Shown: positions 8,815 through 18,456 of the stretch, one piece after another
Layout of the letters: every line of letters begins with the position of its first letter
How positions within the stretch are numbered: position 1 is the first letter of the stretch
Source: Acinetobacter sp. SAAs474
GTDB taxonomy: Bacteria > Pseudomonadota > Gammaproteobacteria > Pseudomonadales > Moraxellaceae
Assembly (NCBI RefSeq): GCF_032823475.1
Contig: NZ_CP127915.1
Location: 3,241,097 to 3,305,096, forward strand
Direction of reading: 5' to 3'
DNA length: 64,000 bases
Made by a program: the position numbers and the translations under genes
The notes under the pieces: model-generated
The model's input: only the letters and a program-made list of their open reading frames with translations
What the model was told of the DNA's origin: nothing
Database searches by the model: none

Positions 8815-9648
8815 ATGTCTTATCAAAATCGTTGGCAAACAGTTGATGTACAAGTGGATTCAGGCATTGCATGGGTGACATTAAATCGTCCAGAAAAGAA
8901 AAATGCGATGAGCCCAACATTAAATAAAGAAATGATTGATGTACTTGAAACGCTTGAATTAGATCCAGCTGCAAAAGTACTGGTTCTAACAGGTGCTGGT
9001 GATTCTTGGACAGCAGGTATGGATTTAAAAGAATATTTCCGTGAAGTCGATAATCAACCAGAAATTTTCCAAGAGCGTATTCGTCGTGATGCTTCTCGTT
9101 GGCAATGGCATTTACTTCGCTTCTATTCAAAACCAACCATTGCAATGGTTAATGGTTGGTGCTTTGGTGGTGGTTTCTCTCCACTTGTTGCATGTGACTT
9201 AGCAATTGCAGCAGATGAAGCAACATTTGGCTTATCAGAAATTAACTGGGGGATCCCTCCTGGCAATCTAGTCAGTAAAGCAATGGCAGATACTGTTGGT
9301 CATCGTACATCCATGTATTACATCATGACGGGTAAAACCTTTTCTGGTATTGAAGCGGCAAATATGGGATTAGTGAACAAGAGTGTTCCTCTTGCACAGC
9401 TCAAAGCAGAAGTTACAGAACTTGCAAACAATCTACTGGAAAAAAATCCTGTGGTATTGCGAACAGCGAAAAATGGATTTAAACGTTGCCGTGAACTCAC
9501 TTGGGAACAAAATGAAGATTATTTATATGCAAAACTTGATCAATGTAATCATCGTGATGATGAAGGTGGTCGTGCACAAGGTCTAAAACAGTTTCTTGAT
9601 GACAAATCAATTAAACCTGGTCTTCAAGCATATAAACGCCCTGCTTAA
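8815..9648 (+). CDS. hcaA: Hydroxycinnamoyl-CoA hydratase-lyase
   Basis: 277 residues of the crotonase fold. It hydrates feruloyl-, caffeoyl- or coumaroyl-CoA and cleaves the product to the hydroxybenzaldehyde and acetyl-CoA. Crotonase marks: oxyanion loops GAGDSWTAGMDLKEYF (about 62-77) and NGWCFGGGFSPLVACDLA, and a glutamate in LSEINWGIPPG. These features match feruloyl-CoA hydratase-lyase (Ech/HcaA). AAGGAGCAACAC precedes the ATG. First gene of the operon; the aldehyde goes to the next gene product. Confidence 0.9.
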   Translation: MSYQNRWQTVDVQVDSGIAWVTLNRPEKKNAMSPTLNKEMIDVLETLELDPAAKVLVLTGAGDSWTAGMDLKEYFREVDNQPEIFQERIRRDASRWQWHLLRFYSKPTIAMVNGWCFGGGFSPLVACDLAIAADEATFGLSEINWGIPPGNLVSKAMADTVGHRTSMYYIMTGKTFSGIEAANMGLVNKSVPLAQLKAEVTELANNLLEKNPVVLRTAKNGFKRCRELTWEQNEDYLYAKLDQCNHRDDEGGRAQGLKQFLDDKSIKPGLQAYKRPA

Positions 9649-9697
9649 TATGGATCGATTCATCACTCAATAATGGACATGTAAGGAAACATTCGCC

Positions 9698-11149
9698 ATG
9701 CAAAACGTAGAGTTACTTATTCACGGTCAATCCGTTGCTGCAAGTTCAGGTAAATACTTTGAAAGAATTAGCCCAATTGATGGCTCCATCGCATCAATGA
9801 GTGCAGCAGCAACCTTAGATGATGTTGATCGTGCTATTCAATCCGCTCATGAGGCATTTCAAACATGGGCTACGCTTTCTCCAACAGACCGTCGTTTAAA
9901 ATTACTCAAAGCGGCAGATCTTATGGATCAAAAAACTGAACAATTTATTCAGACAGCGATTCATGAAATAGGTTCAACTTCAACATGGTATGGCTTTAAT
10001 GTTCACCTTGCAGCCAATATGTTACGTGAAGCTGCTGCAATGACAACCCAAATTGATGGCAACATTATTCCATCAGATGTCCCCGGCAATATGGCAATGG
10101 GCATTCGTGTTCCTTGTGGAGTCATTGTAGGAATGGCTCCGTGGAATGCGCCTGTAATTCTTGCAACTCGTGCACTTGCCATGCCTCTCGCATGTGGTAA
10201 TACCGTAGTATTAAAAGCCTCCGAAGCCTGTCCCGCAACACACCGCTTAATTGGAGAGGTATTACATGAAGCAGGTATTGGTGATGGCGTGGTTAATGTC
10301 ATTACTCATGCACCTGAAGATGCAGCAAAAATCGTAGAACGATTAATTCAACATCCTCTGACTAAACGAATTAACTTTACAGGCTCTACACATGTAGGTC
10401 GAATTATTGCTGAAATAGCCGCAAAATATTTAAAACCGGTATTACTTGAATTAGGTGGTAAAGCTCCAGTCATTGTACTTGAACATGCCGATCTTGATGA
10501 AACAGTAAATGCCATCGTATTTGGTGCTTTCTTTAACCAAGGACAAATTTGTATGTCAACCGAGCGTGTTCTGGTTGACGAAAAAATTGCAGAAAAACTT
10601 ATTGAAAAATTAATCAATAAAATCAAAACAATTCATGCAGGAAATCCGCTTAATAGTCATGCACCACTCGGTACACTGGAAAGCCTTAAAGCCGCTACTC
10701 GTATCCAAAAACTTGTAGAAGATGCACATGATAAAGGAGCGAGTATTCCATTAGGATTAAATATTGATGGAACCGTGATGCAACCGACTATTGTCGTAGA
10801 TGTAACTAAAGAAATGTTATTATATGCTGAAGAATCCTTTGGTCCAGTCTGTACCGTACAACGGTTTAAAACAGTCAATGAAGCGATTGAACTCGCGAAT
10901 GATTCTGAGTTTGGCTTATCTTCAGCCGTCTTTAGCCAAAATTTAGCGGAAGCACTCTCTGTTGCAAAACGGATTGACTCAGGCATTTGTCATATTAATG
11001 GTGCAACCGTACACGACGAAGCACAAATGCCATTTGGGGGCGTAAAACAAAGTGGTTATGGACGCTTTGGAAGCAAGGCTTCGATAGCTGAATTTACTGA
11101 ACTACGTTGGATCACCATCCAAACCAGCCCACGTCATTATCCTATTTAA
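9698..11149 (+). CDS. hcaB: Vanillin / hydroxybenzaldehyde dehydrogenase
   Basis: 483 residues, NAD(P)-dependent aldehyde dehydrogenase that oxidises vanillin, 4-hydroxybenzaldehyde or protocatechualdehyde to the acid. The nucleophile is C285 (NQGQICMSTERV) and the general base is E251 (LLELGGKAP). PWNAP and NFTGSTHVGR of the cofactor site are present. It lies 49 bases after hcaA and starts after AAGGAAACATTCGCC. Vanillate formed here is the VanAB substrate. Confidence 0.9.
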   Translation: MQNVELLIHGQSVAASSGKYFERISPIDGSIASMSAAATLDDVDRAIQSAHEAFQTWATLSPTDRRLKLLKAADLMDQKTEQFIQTAIHEIGSTSTWYGFNVHLAANMLREAAAMTTQIDGNIIPSDVPGNMAMGIRVPCGVIVGMAPWNAPVILATRALAMPLACGNTVVLKASEACPATHRLIGEVLHEAGIGDGVVNVITHAPEDAAKIVERLIQHPLTKRINFTGSTHVGRIIAEIAAKYLKPVLLELGGKAPVIVLEHADLDETVNAIVFGAFFNQGQICMSTERVLVDEKIAEKLIEKLINKIKTIHAGNPLNSHAPLGTLESLKAATRIQKLVEDAHDKGASIPLGLNIDGTVMQPTIVVDVTKEMLLYAEESFGPVCTVQRFKTVNEAIELANDSEFGLSSAVFSQNLAEALSVAKRIDSGICHINGATVHDEAQMPFGGVKQSGYGRFGSKASIAEFTELRWITIQTSPRHYPI

Positions 11150-11225
11150 CAAAGGAATAAGAGTTGACATGAAGTCAACTCTTTCCGTTAAAACAGAATA
11201 GATAAAATTACATGGAGTAATAACA

Positions 11226-13112
11226 ATGGCACACATGACAGTTCATGCACAAAAATATCCTGAGCGATTGGTTAAATTAGGTAGTCATGAAATAGATTTT
11301 AAATATAAAGACGAAACCTTATATATCTCTCCAAAGGAACAGCTCAAGCCTTATCCACAAAAATTGACAGACCGCTTGTTGCAATATGCAGCATCACATC
11401 CTCATCGTATATTTGCAGCAAAACGCGATACTAAAGGCCAATGGGTTGAGCTGACTTATGCTGAAACTGTAAATCATGCATGGCGCATTGCTCAATCATT
11501 AAAAAAATATACACATTTATCTGATGATCGCCCAATTGTTATTTTATCTGGTAATGATCTTGAACATTTAACCTTATCTATGGGTGCGATGTTAGCGGGT
11601 ATTCCATTTTCTGCTATCTCACCTGCATATTCACTTATTTCAAAAGATTTTGGAAAACTTAAGCATATTTTTGATGTCCTTACACCAGGACTTGTTTTTG
11701 CAAATGATGGCGATGCTTTTGCAACAGCAATTGCAACTTGTCGTAATGCAGATGATATCGAGATCATCACCACATCAGGGCAATTTGCAGGCCAAGTATG
11801 TACTGCTTTTTCAGATTTACTGGATACTGAAATTACAGATATTCAATCACACTATGCCACTATTGATGAACATCAAATTGCAAAGTTTTTATTTACCTCT
11901 GGCTCTACAAAAATGCCAAAGGCTGTACCAACAACGCATTTAATGTTATGTACCAATCAGCAAATGTTGCTACAAACTTTCCCTGAATTTGCAGAAACGC
12001 CTCCTGTTTTAGTGGATTGGTTAGCATGGCATCATACTTTTGGTGGTAGTCATAATGTGGGTATTGCATTATACAATGGCGGAACAATCTATATTGATGA
12101 CGGCAAGCCAGTACCTGGAAAGATGGAAGAAACTATTCGCAATTTAAAAGAGATTGCACCAACGGTTTATTTAAATGTGCCTAAAGGTTGGGAGGAAATT
12201 ACGACTGCATTGGAGCAAGATGCTAAATTACGTGAAAAATTCTTTAGTCGCGTTAAAATCCTATTTTTTGCAGGTGCAGCACTTTCTGAAGCAGGTTGGA
12301 ATCGTTTAGATAAAATTGCACAAGATCATTGTGGTGAGCGTATTCGAATCATGAGCGGTTTGGGTATGACTGAAACTGCACCATCATGTGTCTTTACAAC
12401 AGGTCCTAAAGTCATGGCTGGTTTTATTGGCTATCCAGCACCCGGCTGTGAAATCAAGCTTAGTCCTTTGGGTGACAAGCTTGAATTTTGTGTCCGTGGA
12501 AAAAATGTGATGAAACACTATTGGCGTTTAGCACATGATCAACAAGCCGATATTTTTGATGACGAAGGATTTTACCGTACGGGCGATGCTGTTGTTTTAG
12601 TCGATCCCAATGATCCTAGTCAAGGTCTAATGTATGATGGACGTATTGCCGAGGACTTTAAACTTAATACGGGTACTTTTGTCAATGTTGGTACTTTACG
12701 AAATAAAGTGCTCATCAACGGCAATTTACTGATCCAAGATGTTTGTATTACAGGTTCAAATCTAAATGCAATTGGATTTCTTATTTTTCCAAAAATCAGC
12801 GCTTGTGCTGAATATAGTGGTTTACACATACAAACTGCCACCACTGAAGAAATATTAACGCATCCAAAAGTTCAACATTGGTTTAAACAATTTTTATTGA
12901 ACTTTAATAAAGATGCAACTGGCAGTTCCAATACCGTATCCATGCTGTATTTAATGGTTGAACCACCTCAACTTGATGCTGGTGAAACAACAGATAAAGG
13001 TAATTTAAATCAAAATGGTATTTTAAAGCGTAGAGCTACGATGGTTCAAGAACTCTATGAAAAGCATATTAATAATCCGCTCATCATCCGGATTCCGACC
13101 TTAAAACAATAA
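11226..13112 (+). CDS. hcaC: Hydroxycinnamate (feruloyl)-CoA ligase
   Basis: 628 residues, an adenylate-forming ligase activating ferulate, coumarate or caffeate with ATP and CoA. The phosphate loop is FTSGSTKMPKAVP near residues 222-234. The adenylation motif GLGMTETAP and the YRTGDAVVLVDP and DGRIAEDFKLNTG hinge motifs follow. The greater length and the KMPKAVP version of the loop fit the feruloyl-CoA synthase subgroup. Third in the operon. Its product is the substrate of HcaA and the presumed inducer that releases HcaR. Confidence 0.88.
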   Translation: MAHMTVHAQKYPERLVKLGSHEIDFKYKDETLYISPKEQLKPYPQKLTDRLLQYAASHPHRIFAAKRDTKGQWVELTYAETVNHAWRIAQSLKKYTHLSDDRPIVILSGNDLEHLTLSMGAMLAGIPFSAISPAYSLISKDFGKLKHIFDVLTPGLVFANDGDAFATAIATCRNADDIEIITTSGQFAGQVCTAFSDLLDTEITDIQSHYATIDEHQIAKFLFTSGSTKMPKAVPTTHLMLCTNQQMLLQTFPEFAETPPVLVDWLAWHHTFGGSHNVGIALYNGGTIYIDDGKPVPGKMEETIRNLKEIAPTVYLNVPKGWEEITTALEQDAKLREKFFSRVKILFFAGAALSEAGWNRLDKIAQDHCGERIRIMSGLGMTETAPSCVFTTGPKVMAGFIGYPAPGCEIKLSPLGDKLEFCVRGKNVMKHYWRLAHDQQADIFDDEGFYRTGDAVVLVDPNDPSQGLMYDGRIAEDFKLNTGTFVNVGTLRNKVLINGNLLIQDVCITGSNLNAIGFLIFPKISACAEYSGLHIQTATTEEILTHPKVQHWFKQFLLNFNKDATGSSNTVSMLYLMVEPPQLDAGETTDKGNLNQNGILKRRATMVQELYEKHINNPLIIRIPTLKQ

Positions 13113-13184
13113 CTTTTTACCCTTTACTCAGCAGCTCTTTTATAGGGCCGCTTGGATTTTTACGTCCTCAAAAAGGAAGACTTT

Positions 13185-14324
13185 ATGCAAAATGATAGTG
13201 ATTTCGAATTATTTCGCCACAATTACCAGCGCTTTTTGGCTGAACACGTTTCCCCTTATTATGCGTCATGGGAAGAACAAGAACTCATCCCGCGCGAACT
13301 ATGGCATAAGCTTGGTCAGAATGGATTTCTATGTGTTGATATTCCTGAAGAATATGGAGGATACGGTGCACCTATCTATTATTCACAAATGCTAATCGAA
13401 GAAACAGCAAAAGCCGGATTTACATCCCTTGCAGTTGGAATTGGTGGACAAAGTGAATTAGTTTCACCCTATATTCAAAATATTGGTAGTGAAGAACAAA
13501 AACAATATTGGCTTCCCAAAATGGTCTCAGGTGAAGTTGTCACTGCAATTGCAATGACTGAGGCCAATGCAGGTTCAGATTTACAAGCGATCCGTACTCA
13601 AGCAATTTTAGATGGTGATCACTATATTGTTGATGGTTCTAAGACCTTTATCTCTAATGGTCATCATGCAGACTTAATTGTTTTAGTTGCAAAAACAGAT
13701 CCTCAAGCACGTGCAAAAGGTATTTCTATTTTATTGGTTGATGCACATTTAGAAGGTGTTAAAAAAGGTCGTGGTTTAAAGAAAATTGGGCTACATGCTC
13801 AAGATACCGCTGAACTTTTCTTTGATCAGGTTCGTGTACCTCAATCTCAATTACTTGGTCAAGAAGGTCAAGGTTTTAACTATTTAATGCAAGAACTACC
13901 TCGTGAACGGTTAAGTATTTCCTTAATGGCTTTAGGCGCAATGCTCGGTGCAATTGAAATTACAAAAGAATATGTCCTTGAACGAAAGGCATTTGGTCAA
14001 CCGTTATCTCAATTTCAAAATACCCGTTTTGTTCTTGCACAAGCACAAATAAAAGCACGTGCAGCAGACGCTTTTGTAGAACGCTGTAAAGACCTATATC
14101 ACAAAAATGCTTTAAGTATTACAGAAGCTGCTGCTTTGAAATGCTTTATTACCGAAACCCAATGTGAAGTGATTGACCAACTTCTTCAACTTTTTGGCGG
14201 TTATGGCTATATGCAAGAATATCCAATTTCACGTTTTTTTGTAGATGCACGAGTACAAAAAATTTATGGCGGAACAAACGAAATTATGAAAGAGATTGTT
14301 GCACGTGAACTCTTAGGAAAATAA
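13185..14324 (+). CDS. hcaD: Acyl-CoA dehydrogenase for dihydrocinnamoyl-CoA
   Basis: About 380 residues, an FAD acyl-CoA dehydrogenase. In the hca pathway it would desaturate 3-phenylpropanoyl-type CoA esters so that saturated side chains enter through HcaA. The usual YEGT glutamate is replaced (IYGGTNEIM), but QELPRERL carries the glutamate used by long-chain/isovaleryl-type enzymes. MTEANAGSD is the FAD/substrate loop. I use the ATG at 13185 because AAAAGGAAGACTTT precedes it; the frame opens at 13152. Confidence 0.85.
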   Translation: MQNDSDFELFRHNYQRFLAEHVSPYYASWEEQELIPRELWHKLGQNGFLCVDIPEEYGGYGAPIYYSQMLIEETAKAGFTSLAVGIGGQSELVSPYIQNIGSEEQKQYWLPKMVSGEVVTAIAMTEANAGSDLQAIRTQAILDGDHYIVDGSKTFISNGHHADLIVLVAKTDPQARAKGISILLVDAHLEGVKKGRGLKKIGLHAQDTAELFFDQVRVPQSQLLGQEGQGFNYLMQELPRERLSISLMALGAMLGAIEITKEYVLERKAFGQPLSQFQNTRFVLAQAQIKARAADAFVERCKDLYHKNALSITEAAALKCFITETQCEVIDQLLQLFGGYGYMQEYPISRFFVDARVQKIYGGTNEIMKEIVARELLGK

Positions 14325-14378
14325 ATATTTACTGATTTAAAACAATATTTTTCAGCATATTTTAAGGATGAAATAACG

Positions 14379-15632
14379 ATGAAAAAAATATGGACTATGC
14401 CATTTTTACTGTTAACGATGCCTGCTTTTGCAGATAGTTTTATTGCAGATAGTACTGTCGAGCTGACAGCACGAAACTTTTATTTTGATCGTGACTATAC
14501 TGATATCTCAACTTATCCAGCAGCAAAAGATTGGAGCCAAGGATTTATTTTAAAAATGAACTCAGGCTATACAGAAGGCCCTATCGGCTTTGGTATAGAC
14601 TTATTAGGTACAGCAGGATTTAAACTTCATGGAGATGCTAAGCATGCCGGAACAGGAAATATACCACGAGATCCTATTACCAATGAACCTCAAGGTAGCT
14701 ATGGTGAATTACGCTATACTGGCAAAATTAAAGTTGGAAAAACTGATTTACGTATAGGCACACTACAACCGATGACACCTGTCTTAGTCGGTTCTCCAGC
14801 AAGGCTACTTCCGCAGACTTATCGTGGTATAGCTTTAAATATAAAAGATATTCCTCAATTGGATTTTCAAGCCTCATATATTGATAAAGTGAATCATCGA
14901 GATTCTACAGATTATGAAAAAATAAAGATTTCGGGTGTGAATGGGCGCTTTATTGCTGCTGAAACAAATCATTTATATTATGTTGGTGGCCATTATGATC
15001 TACCATCAGCACCATTACGTCTAACTTCATTTTATATGGATGTTCATGATATCTTTCATCAAAAACTACTTGGTTTAACCTATCAATACCCCATTAATGA
15101 ACATAATACCTTAACCAGCCAAATCAGATATTACATCAACAGGGACTCAGGAAAAGCAAATGCTGGACTAGTGGATAATGATTTAATTCATGCACATGTT
15201 GAACTCAAACATAAAGCGCATAAATTCATCCTATCGAGCTTTCATCATCAAGGTGAAACAGCATTTCCTTATTTAACTGGTGGAGAAACTGGTCTGATGA
15301 TTGATACTTGGACAGGTGAATTCCTAAATGCTAAGGAAAAAGTGTATAGCGCTAGATATGAATATGATTTCAAAAAGTATGTACCAGGTCTTCGATTTAT
15401 GACTCGTTATACAAAGGGTACTAATATCTATGCCCCTCGTTTAGGTGGAACCCACCTTAAAGAAGATGAACTGGACTTCGACATCGGCTATACCATACAA
15501 AGTGGGTTCTTAAAAAATTTAGCATTAAGAGCACGCTATGCAATATACAATAATAATATGCTTTCCAATGCTAACATTAAACCTGCCAATGAAACGCGCA
15601 TTAATATTGATTACACATGGAAGTTTAAATAA
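14379..15632 (+). CDS. hcaE: OprD-family outer-membrane porin of the hca operon
   Basis: 417 residues with a signal peptide cut near PAFADS and the OprD/OpdK pattern: DSFIADSTVELTARNFYFDR, then WSQGFILKMNSGYTEGPIGF, then repeated amphipathic strands to a C-terminal NIDYTWKFK with terminal aromatic residues. It probably forms an 18-strand channel letting aromatic acids across the outer membrane. Position matches hcaE of A. baylyi. A strong terminator follows its stop. Confidence 0.85.
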   Translation: MKKIWTMPFLLLTMPAFADSFIADSTVELTARNFYFDRDYTDISTYPAAKDWSQGFILKMNSGYTEGPIGFGIDLLGTAGFKLHGDAKHAGTGNIPRDPITNEPQGSYGELRYTGKIKVGKTDLRIGTLQPMTPVLVGSPARLLPQTYRGIALNIKDIPQLDFQASYIDKVNHRDSTDYEKIKISGVNGRFIAAETNHLYYVGGHYDLPSAPLRLTSFYMDVHDIFHQKLLGLTYQYPINEHNTLTSQIRYYINRDSGKANAGLVDNDLIHAHVELKHKAHKFILSSFHHQGETAFPYLTGGETGLMIDTWTGEFLNAKEKVYSARYEYDFKKYVPGLRFMTRYTKGTNIYAPRLGGTHLKEDELDFDIGYTIQSGFLKNLALRARYAIYNNNMLSNANIKPANETRINIDYTWKFK

Positions 15633-15640
15633 ATCTGCTT

Positions 15641-15666
15641 AGGTTCTGTATCCTCAGAACCTTTTT
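15641..15666 (+). terminator. Terminator after hcaE
   Basis: AGGTTCTG, loop TATCCT, CAGAACCT, followed by a T run. It would end or reduce transcription before the DUF3237 gene. Confidence 0.8.
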
Positions 15667-15685
15667 ATTCTAGTGAGCGCATGCC

Positions 15686-16222
15686 GTGAAATATTTATTT
15701 GGTCTATGTATTGGCTTAGGATTTTCAATACTTAGCTATGCTGATACAAAATTCACTCCACCACCATTAACACTTGAACCTCTTGCCACATTTAAAGTGG
15801 ACTTAAATGCACCTGTTTGGGAATTAGGAAAAACATCTGATTTAGGTCAACGACGTATTATTCCAATTACTGGTGGAACATTTGCAGGACCTTTGATTAA
15901 GGGACGAATATTAAATAATGGTGCAGATTGGCAAACTGTTGATAGTAATGGGCTTGCACATATAGATACGCGCTATCTGCTGGAAACAGAAGATGGTGCT
16001 CTTATTTATTTGCAAACCAAAGGCTATCGTTACGGTTCACCAGCTATCCTTAAACAGCTCAGTCTCGGACATGATGTTGATCCAACACAATATTATTTTA
16101 AATTAACCATGCAATTTGAAACTAGTGCGCCTCAATATGCTTGGTTAAATAAAACAATTGCTGTTGGTAGTGCCATGCGTCTTGGAAAAGCCGTTATTTA
16201 TGATGCTTTTACTATTAAATAG
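15686..16222 (+). CDS. DUF3237-family protein with signal-like N-terminus
   Basis: 178 residues. Residues 1-20 look like a signal peptide ending SYADTK. The rest matches DUF3237: RRIIPITGGTFAGPLIKG, GADWQTVDSNGLAHID, YRYGSPAIL, YAWLNKTIAVGSAMR. Function is not known; the fold is a small beta-barrel found beside aromatic degradation genes. A GTG at 15686 is the start in this frame. It follows the hcaE terminator, so it may be expressed less. It may correspond to one of the late hca genes of A. baylyi (I am not sure which). Confidence 0.75.
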   Translation: MKYLFGLCIGLGFSILSYADTKFTPPPLTLEPLATFKVDLNAPVWELGKTSDLGQRRIIPITGGTFAGPLIKGRILNNGADWQTVDSNGLAHIDTRYLLETEDGALIYLQTKGYRYGSPAILKQLSLGHDVDPTQYYFKLTMQFETSAPQYAWLNKTIAVGSAMRLGKAVIYDAFTIK

Positions 16223-16264
16223 CATGCTAAAAATAATCCAAAAAATCATGGAAGGATCCATAAT

Positions 16265-16654
16265 ATGAAAACCACAATATTCAGCCAACTCCCTCCTATT
16301 CATCATTTACTTGGTGGACATAATATTCATTGGGATGCTGATCAACGTGAAATCAGCATTGATTACATTGCGCTTGAAAGCTTTACCAATCCACGTGGGA
16401 CAGTTGAAGGGGGTATGATTTGTGCCATGCTTGATGATGCAATGGGAATTTTAGCTGCACTCAATCACATACAAAAACCAGCAGCAACAATTAATCTATC
16501 AATGGATTTTTTTAGAGCATGCGAAGTCGGTACAGTTCAAACAAAAGCATGGTTTATTAAAGAAGGTAAGAAAATTCTTCGTATTGAAAGTGAAGCTTGG
16601 CAATCTCAAACACTGATTGCAAAAACCAGTGCCACATTTATGATTTTAGATTAA
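16265..16654 (+). CDS. PaaI-type hotdog acyl-CoA thioesterase
   Basis: 129 residues, a 4HBT/PaaI hotdog thioesterase. TNPRGTVEGGMICAMLDDAMG (about 40-60) is the helix with the catalytic acidic residue, and NLSMDFFRACEVG is the second strand motif. In an hca cluster it likely frees CoA from stalled aromatic thioesters. AAGGATCCATAAT precedes the ATG, 42 bases after the previous gene. Last gene before the terminator. Confidence 0.8.
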   Translation: MKTTIFSQLPPIHHLLGGHNIHWDADQREISIDYIALESFTNPRGTVEGGMICAMLDDAMGILAALNHIQKPAATINLSMDFFRACEVGTVQTKAWFIKEGKKILRIESEAWQSQTLIAKTSATFMILD

Positions 16655-16674
16655 CTTAAAATAATCCATATTAA

Positions 16675-16712
16675 AAGGTCAGTAACAATTACTGGCCTTG
16701 TATCATTTTAGT
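16675..16712 (+). terminator. Terminator after the hca operon
   Basis: AAGGTCAGTAA, loop CAA, TTACTGGCCTT (one G-T pair), then TGTATCATTTT. Ends the leftward block of aromatic genes. Confidence 0.75.
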
Positions 16713-16981
16713 ATACTGTCGATGCGTTAAATAGCGATAAATACTGTCTAATGTTTACCTTGAATAGGCATATCAAAATCATCAATGACCTGACTATCAT
16801 GCTCTCAAATATGCCGTATATTTTTTTAATATTTTTTAGAAATCCTAAGTATTAAGCAAGATATATTCTGGACGGAGAATAAATTCCAACTAAAATTCTA
16901 AGGATTTCGTCTGATCTATTTTTAATAAAAATCGAACATTCGGCTATGGTTAAAAATGAGTTTTGTACGATATATAATGAC
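16713..16981. other. Intergenic stretch, no gene seen
   Basis: About 270 bases after the hca terminator with no convincing frame on either strand. It ends at an operator-like palindrome. Confidence 0.4.
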
Positions 16982-17002
16982 TTTGTTCGATGATCGCGCA
17001 AA
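16982..17002. promoter_or_regulatory. PcaU/PobR-like operator palindrome
   Basis: TTTGTTCGATGATCGCGCAAA is a 21-base palindrome with two mismatching pairs. GTTCGAT with ATCGCAC-type arms is what I recall for the IclR-type regulators PcaU and PobR of A. baylyi. Another ATCGAACATTCG lies at 16930. No target gene follows before the IS, so the gene it served may have been lost. Confidence 0.4.
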
Positions 17003-17450
17003 ATATTTTTTGCCTTAAAATTAAATTATAGTTCTTATACTGGTCCAGAAATTAAAATATAGTCAATCTAGACCAATAAAACAAAATAAATCATTCGCTA
17101 TAAAGAATTCTTTCAATAAAAGATACTTACATCATTTCAGATCATTTTAATAATAAGCTTTGGTCAATAGATCGCTTAGAAAAAACTGCAGCACTCATTG
17201 AATTGAGTTCGAGTATACCTTTGAGCTTTATGAGACAAGTATTGATTATTTGCTGGCGCACTTGGTCATCCACAAAGCAATGATATAGTAAAATCTCTGT
17301 TAAAACTTTTAAGCGAGGTTATATCTATGGAAGTGATTTACCAAAAGCAGTCATGAAATATTGCCCATCTAGATTCAGGGCTATAATTACCATCATCCAT
17401 ATCGTGGATTAAAAATAAAATATTCTTGGGAATTTCGTTGGCTAAAATTA
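17003..17450. other. Intergenic stretch left of the IS, no gene seen
   Basis: Short open pieces exist on the + strand but are cut by stops and show no motif I recognise. It may be decayed DNA of the former pca-side neighbour. Confidence 0.4.
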
Positions 17451-18205
17451 GGGCGTGTCCTCATTTGAAGAATAATATTTAAACGCCTAGAATAATGAAA
17501 TTTCATGGTTGCTATAGCTCAAAGAACAGTAGAAATATTATGGAAGCTATTTTATGGAAACTACGCACAGGTGCGACATGGCGTGATATTCCTCAAGAGT
17601 TTTGCCCTTGGAAAACTGCTTATAACCGTTTTAATCGCTGGGCTATGAAAGGCTTATGGGATAAATTTTTTTCAAACTACGAGGCAGCTTGGACCAAGAA
17701 TGGGTATTCATTGATGGAAGCTACATACGCGCGCATCAGCATGCAAGTGGAGCTCGGCATGGCTTCGAGCGTGCAATTGGACAATCTCGTGGAGGACTCA
17801 CAACAAAGATTCATCTTGCAACCGACGCGAATGGATTACCGATTGATTTTAAAATCACTGGGGGTGATGTCCATGACAGCCAAGTTGCAGAACACCTAAT
17901 AGATCTAATTGAAACAGCAGATTATCTAATCGCGGACAAGGGATATGATTCTGAACATATCAAAAAGTCAGCTAGAAATCGAAAAATGATACCTATTATT
18001 CCATTAAGATCAAATAGTAAGAAATTCAATCCTGATTCTGATAAGTACTTATATCGCTTAAGGCATTTAGTTGAGAATACCTTTGCAAGATTAAAACACT
18101 TCCGTGCAATAGCAACTCGATTTGATAAACTCGCACGTAATTATCAGTCTATGATTTATATCGCCTGCATGTTCATTTGGTGTAAATCTAAATGAGGACA
18201 CACCC
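17451..18205 (+). mobile_element. IS5-family insertion sequence (IS427-like group)
   Basis: A 755-bp element bounded by inverted repeats GGGCGTGTCCTCATTT (left) and the complement of AAATGAGGACACACCC (right), with one mismatch in 16. TA flanks both ends, consistent with a 2-bp target duplication. It encodes one transposase split over two frames, as in the IS427 group. It sits between the hca side and the satellite debris. Confidence 0.85.
17495..18195 (+). CDS. IS5-family DDE transposase in two overlapping frames
   Basis: Frame 1 (17495-17899) gives the N-terminal part with LRTGATWRDIPQEF and FNRWAMKGLWDKFF. Frame -1 (to 18195) gives the catalytic part: D in FIDGSYIRAHQHASGARHG, D in YLIADKGYDS and E in LVENTFARLKHFRAIATRFD. 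A run of T after AAA near 17665-17672 is a plausible slip site joining them. The first frame starts closer to the inverted repeat than usual, so a few N-terminal residues may be missing. Probably active or recently so. Confidence 0.75.
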
Positions 18206-18211
18206 TAGTTT

Positions 18212-18413
18212 ATGTCGATAGGATAAACATAATGCCACCTTCATGTCGATATTTTTTATAAAAATCGACATATAGTTATAATCATGTCGATTAGTTATAA
18301 TCATGTCGATGTAATAAACATGAATAGATAAAGATGTCGATAAAACCCAAAGAATCGAACATAAGGCTTTTAATATGTCGACGGTATAAATACATTAATG
18401 GTCATGTGTCGAT
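18212..18413. repeat. Array of eight ATGTCGAT-type octamers
   Basis: ATGTCGAT occurs at 18212, 18243, 18284, 18303 and 18334, its complement at 18264, and near copies at 18375 (ATGTCGAC) and 18407 (TGTCGAT). Two copies lie in a perfect 19-bp tandem repeat (18273-18291 and 18292-18310). The array lies immediately left of a dead ssb, the position where the intact satellite at 57 kb has its own short-repeat region. It looks like an iteron cluster bound by a replication or partition protein. Confidence 0.7.
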
Positions 18414-18456
18414 TTGGATGTAAAAAATAAAGATTAAAAGCTTTACCCAAAACTCA

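Noticed and set aside
17495..17899. The two transposase frames as two separate proteins
   Set aside because: The catalytic Asp region begins in the second frame directly where the first loses similarity; one frameshifted transposase explains both.
18212..18413. The ATGTCGAT cluster as a CRISPR array
   Set aside because: Repeats are only 8 bases, spacing is irregular, one is inverted, and no cas gene is near.
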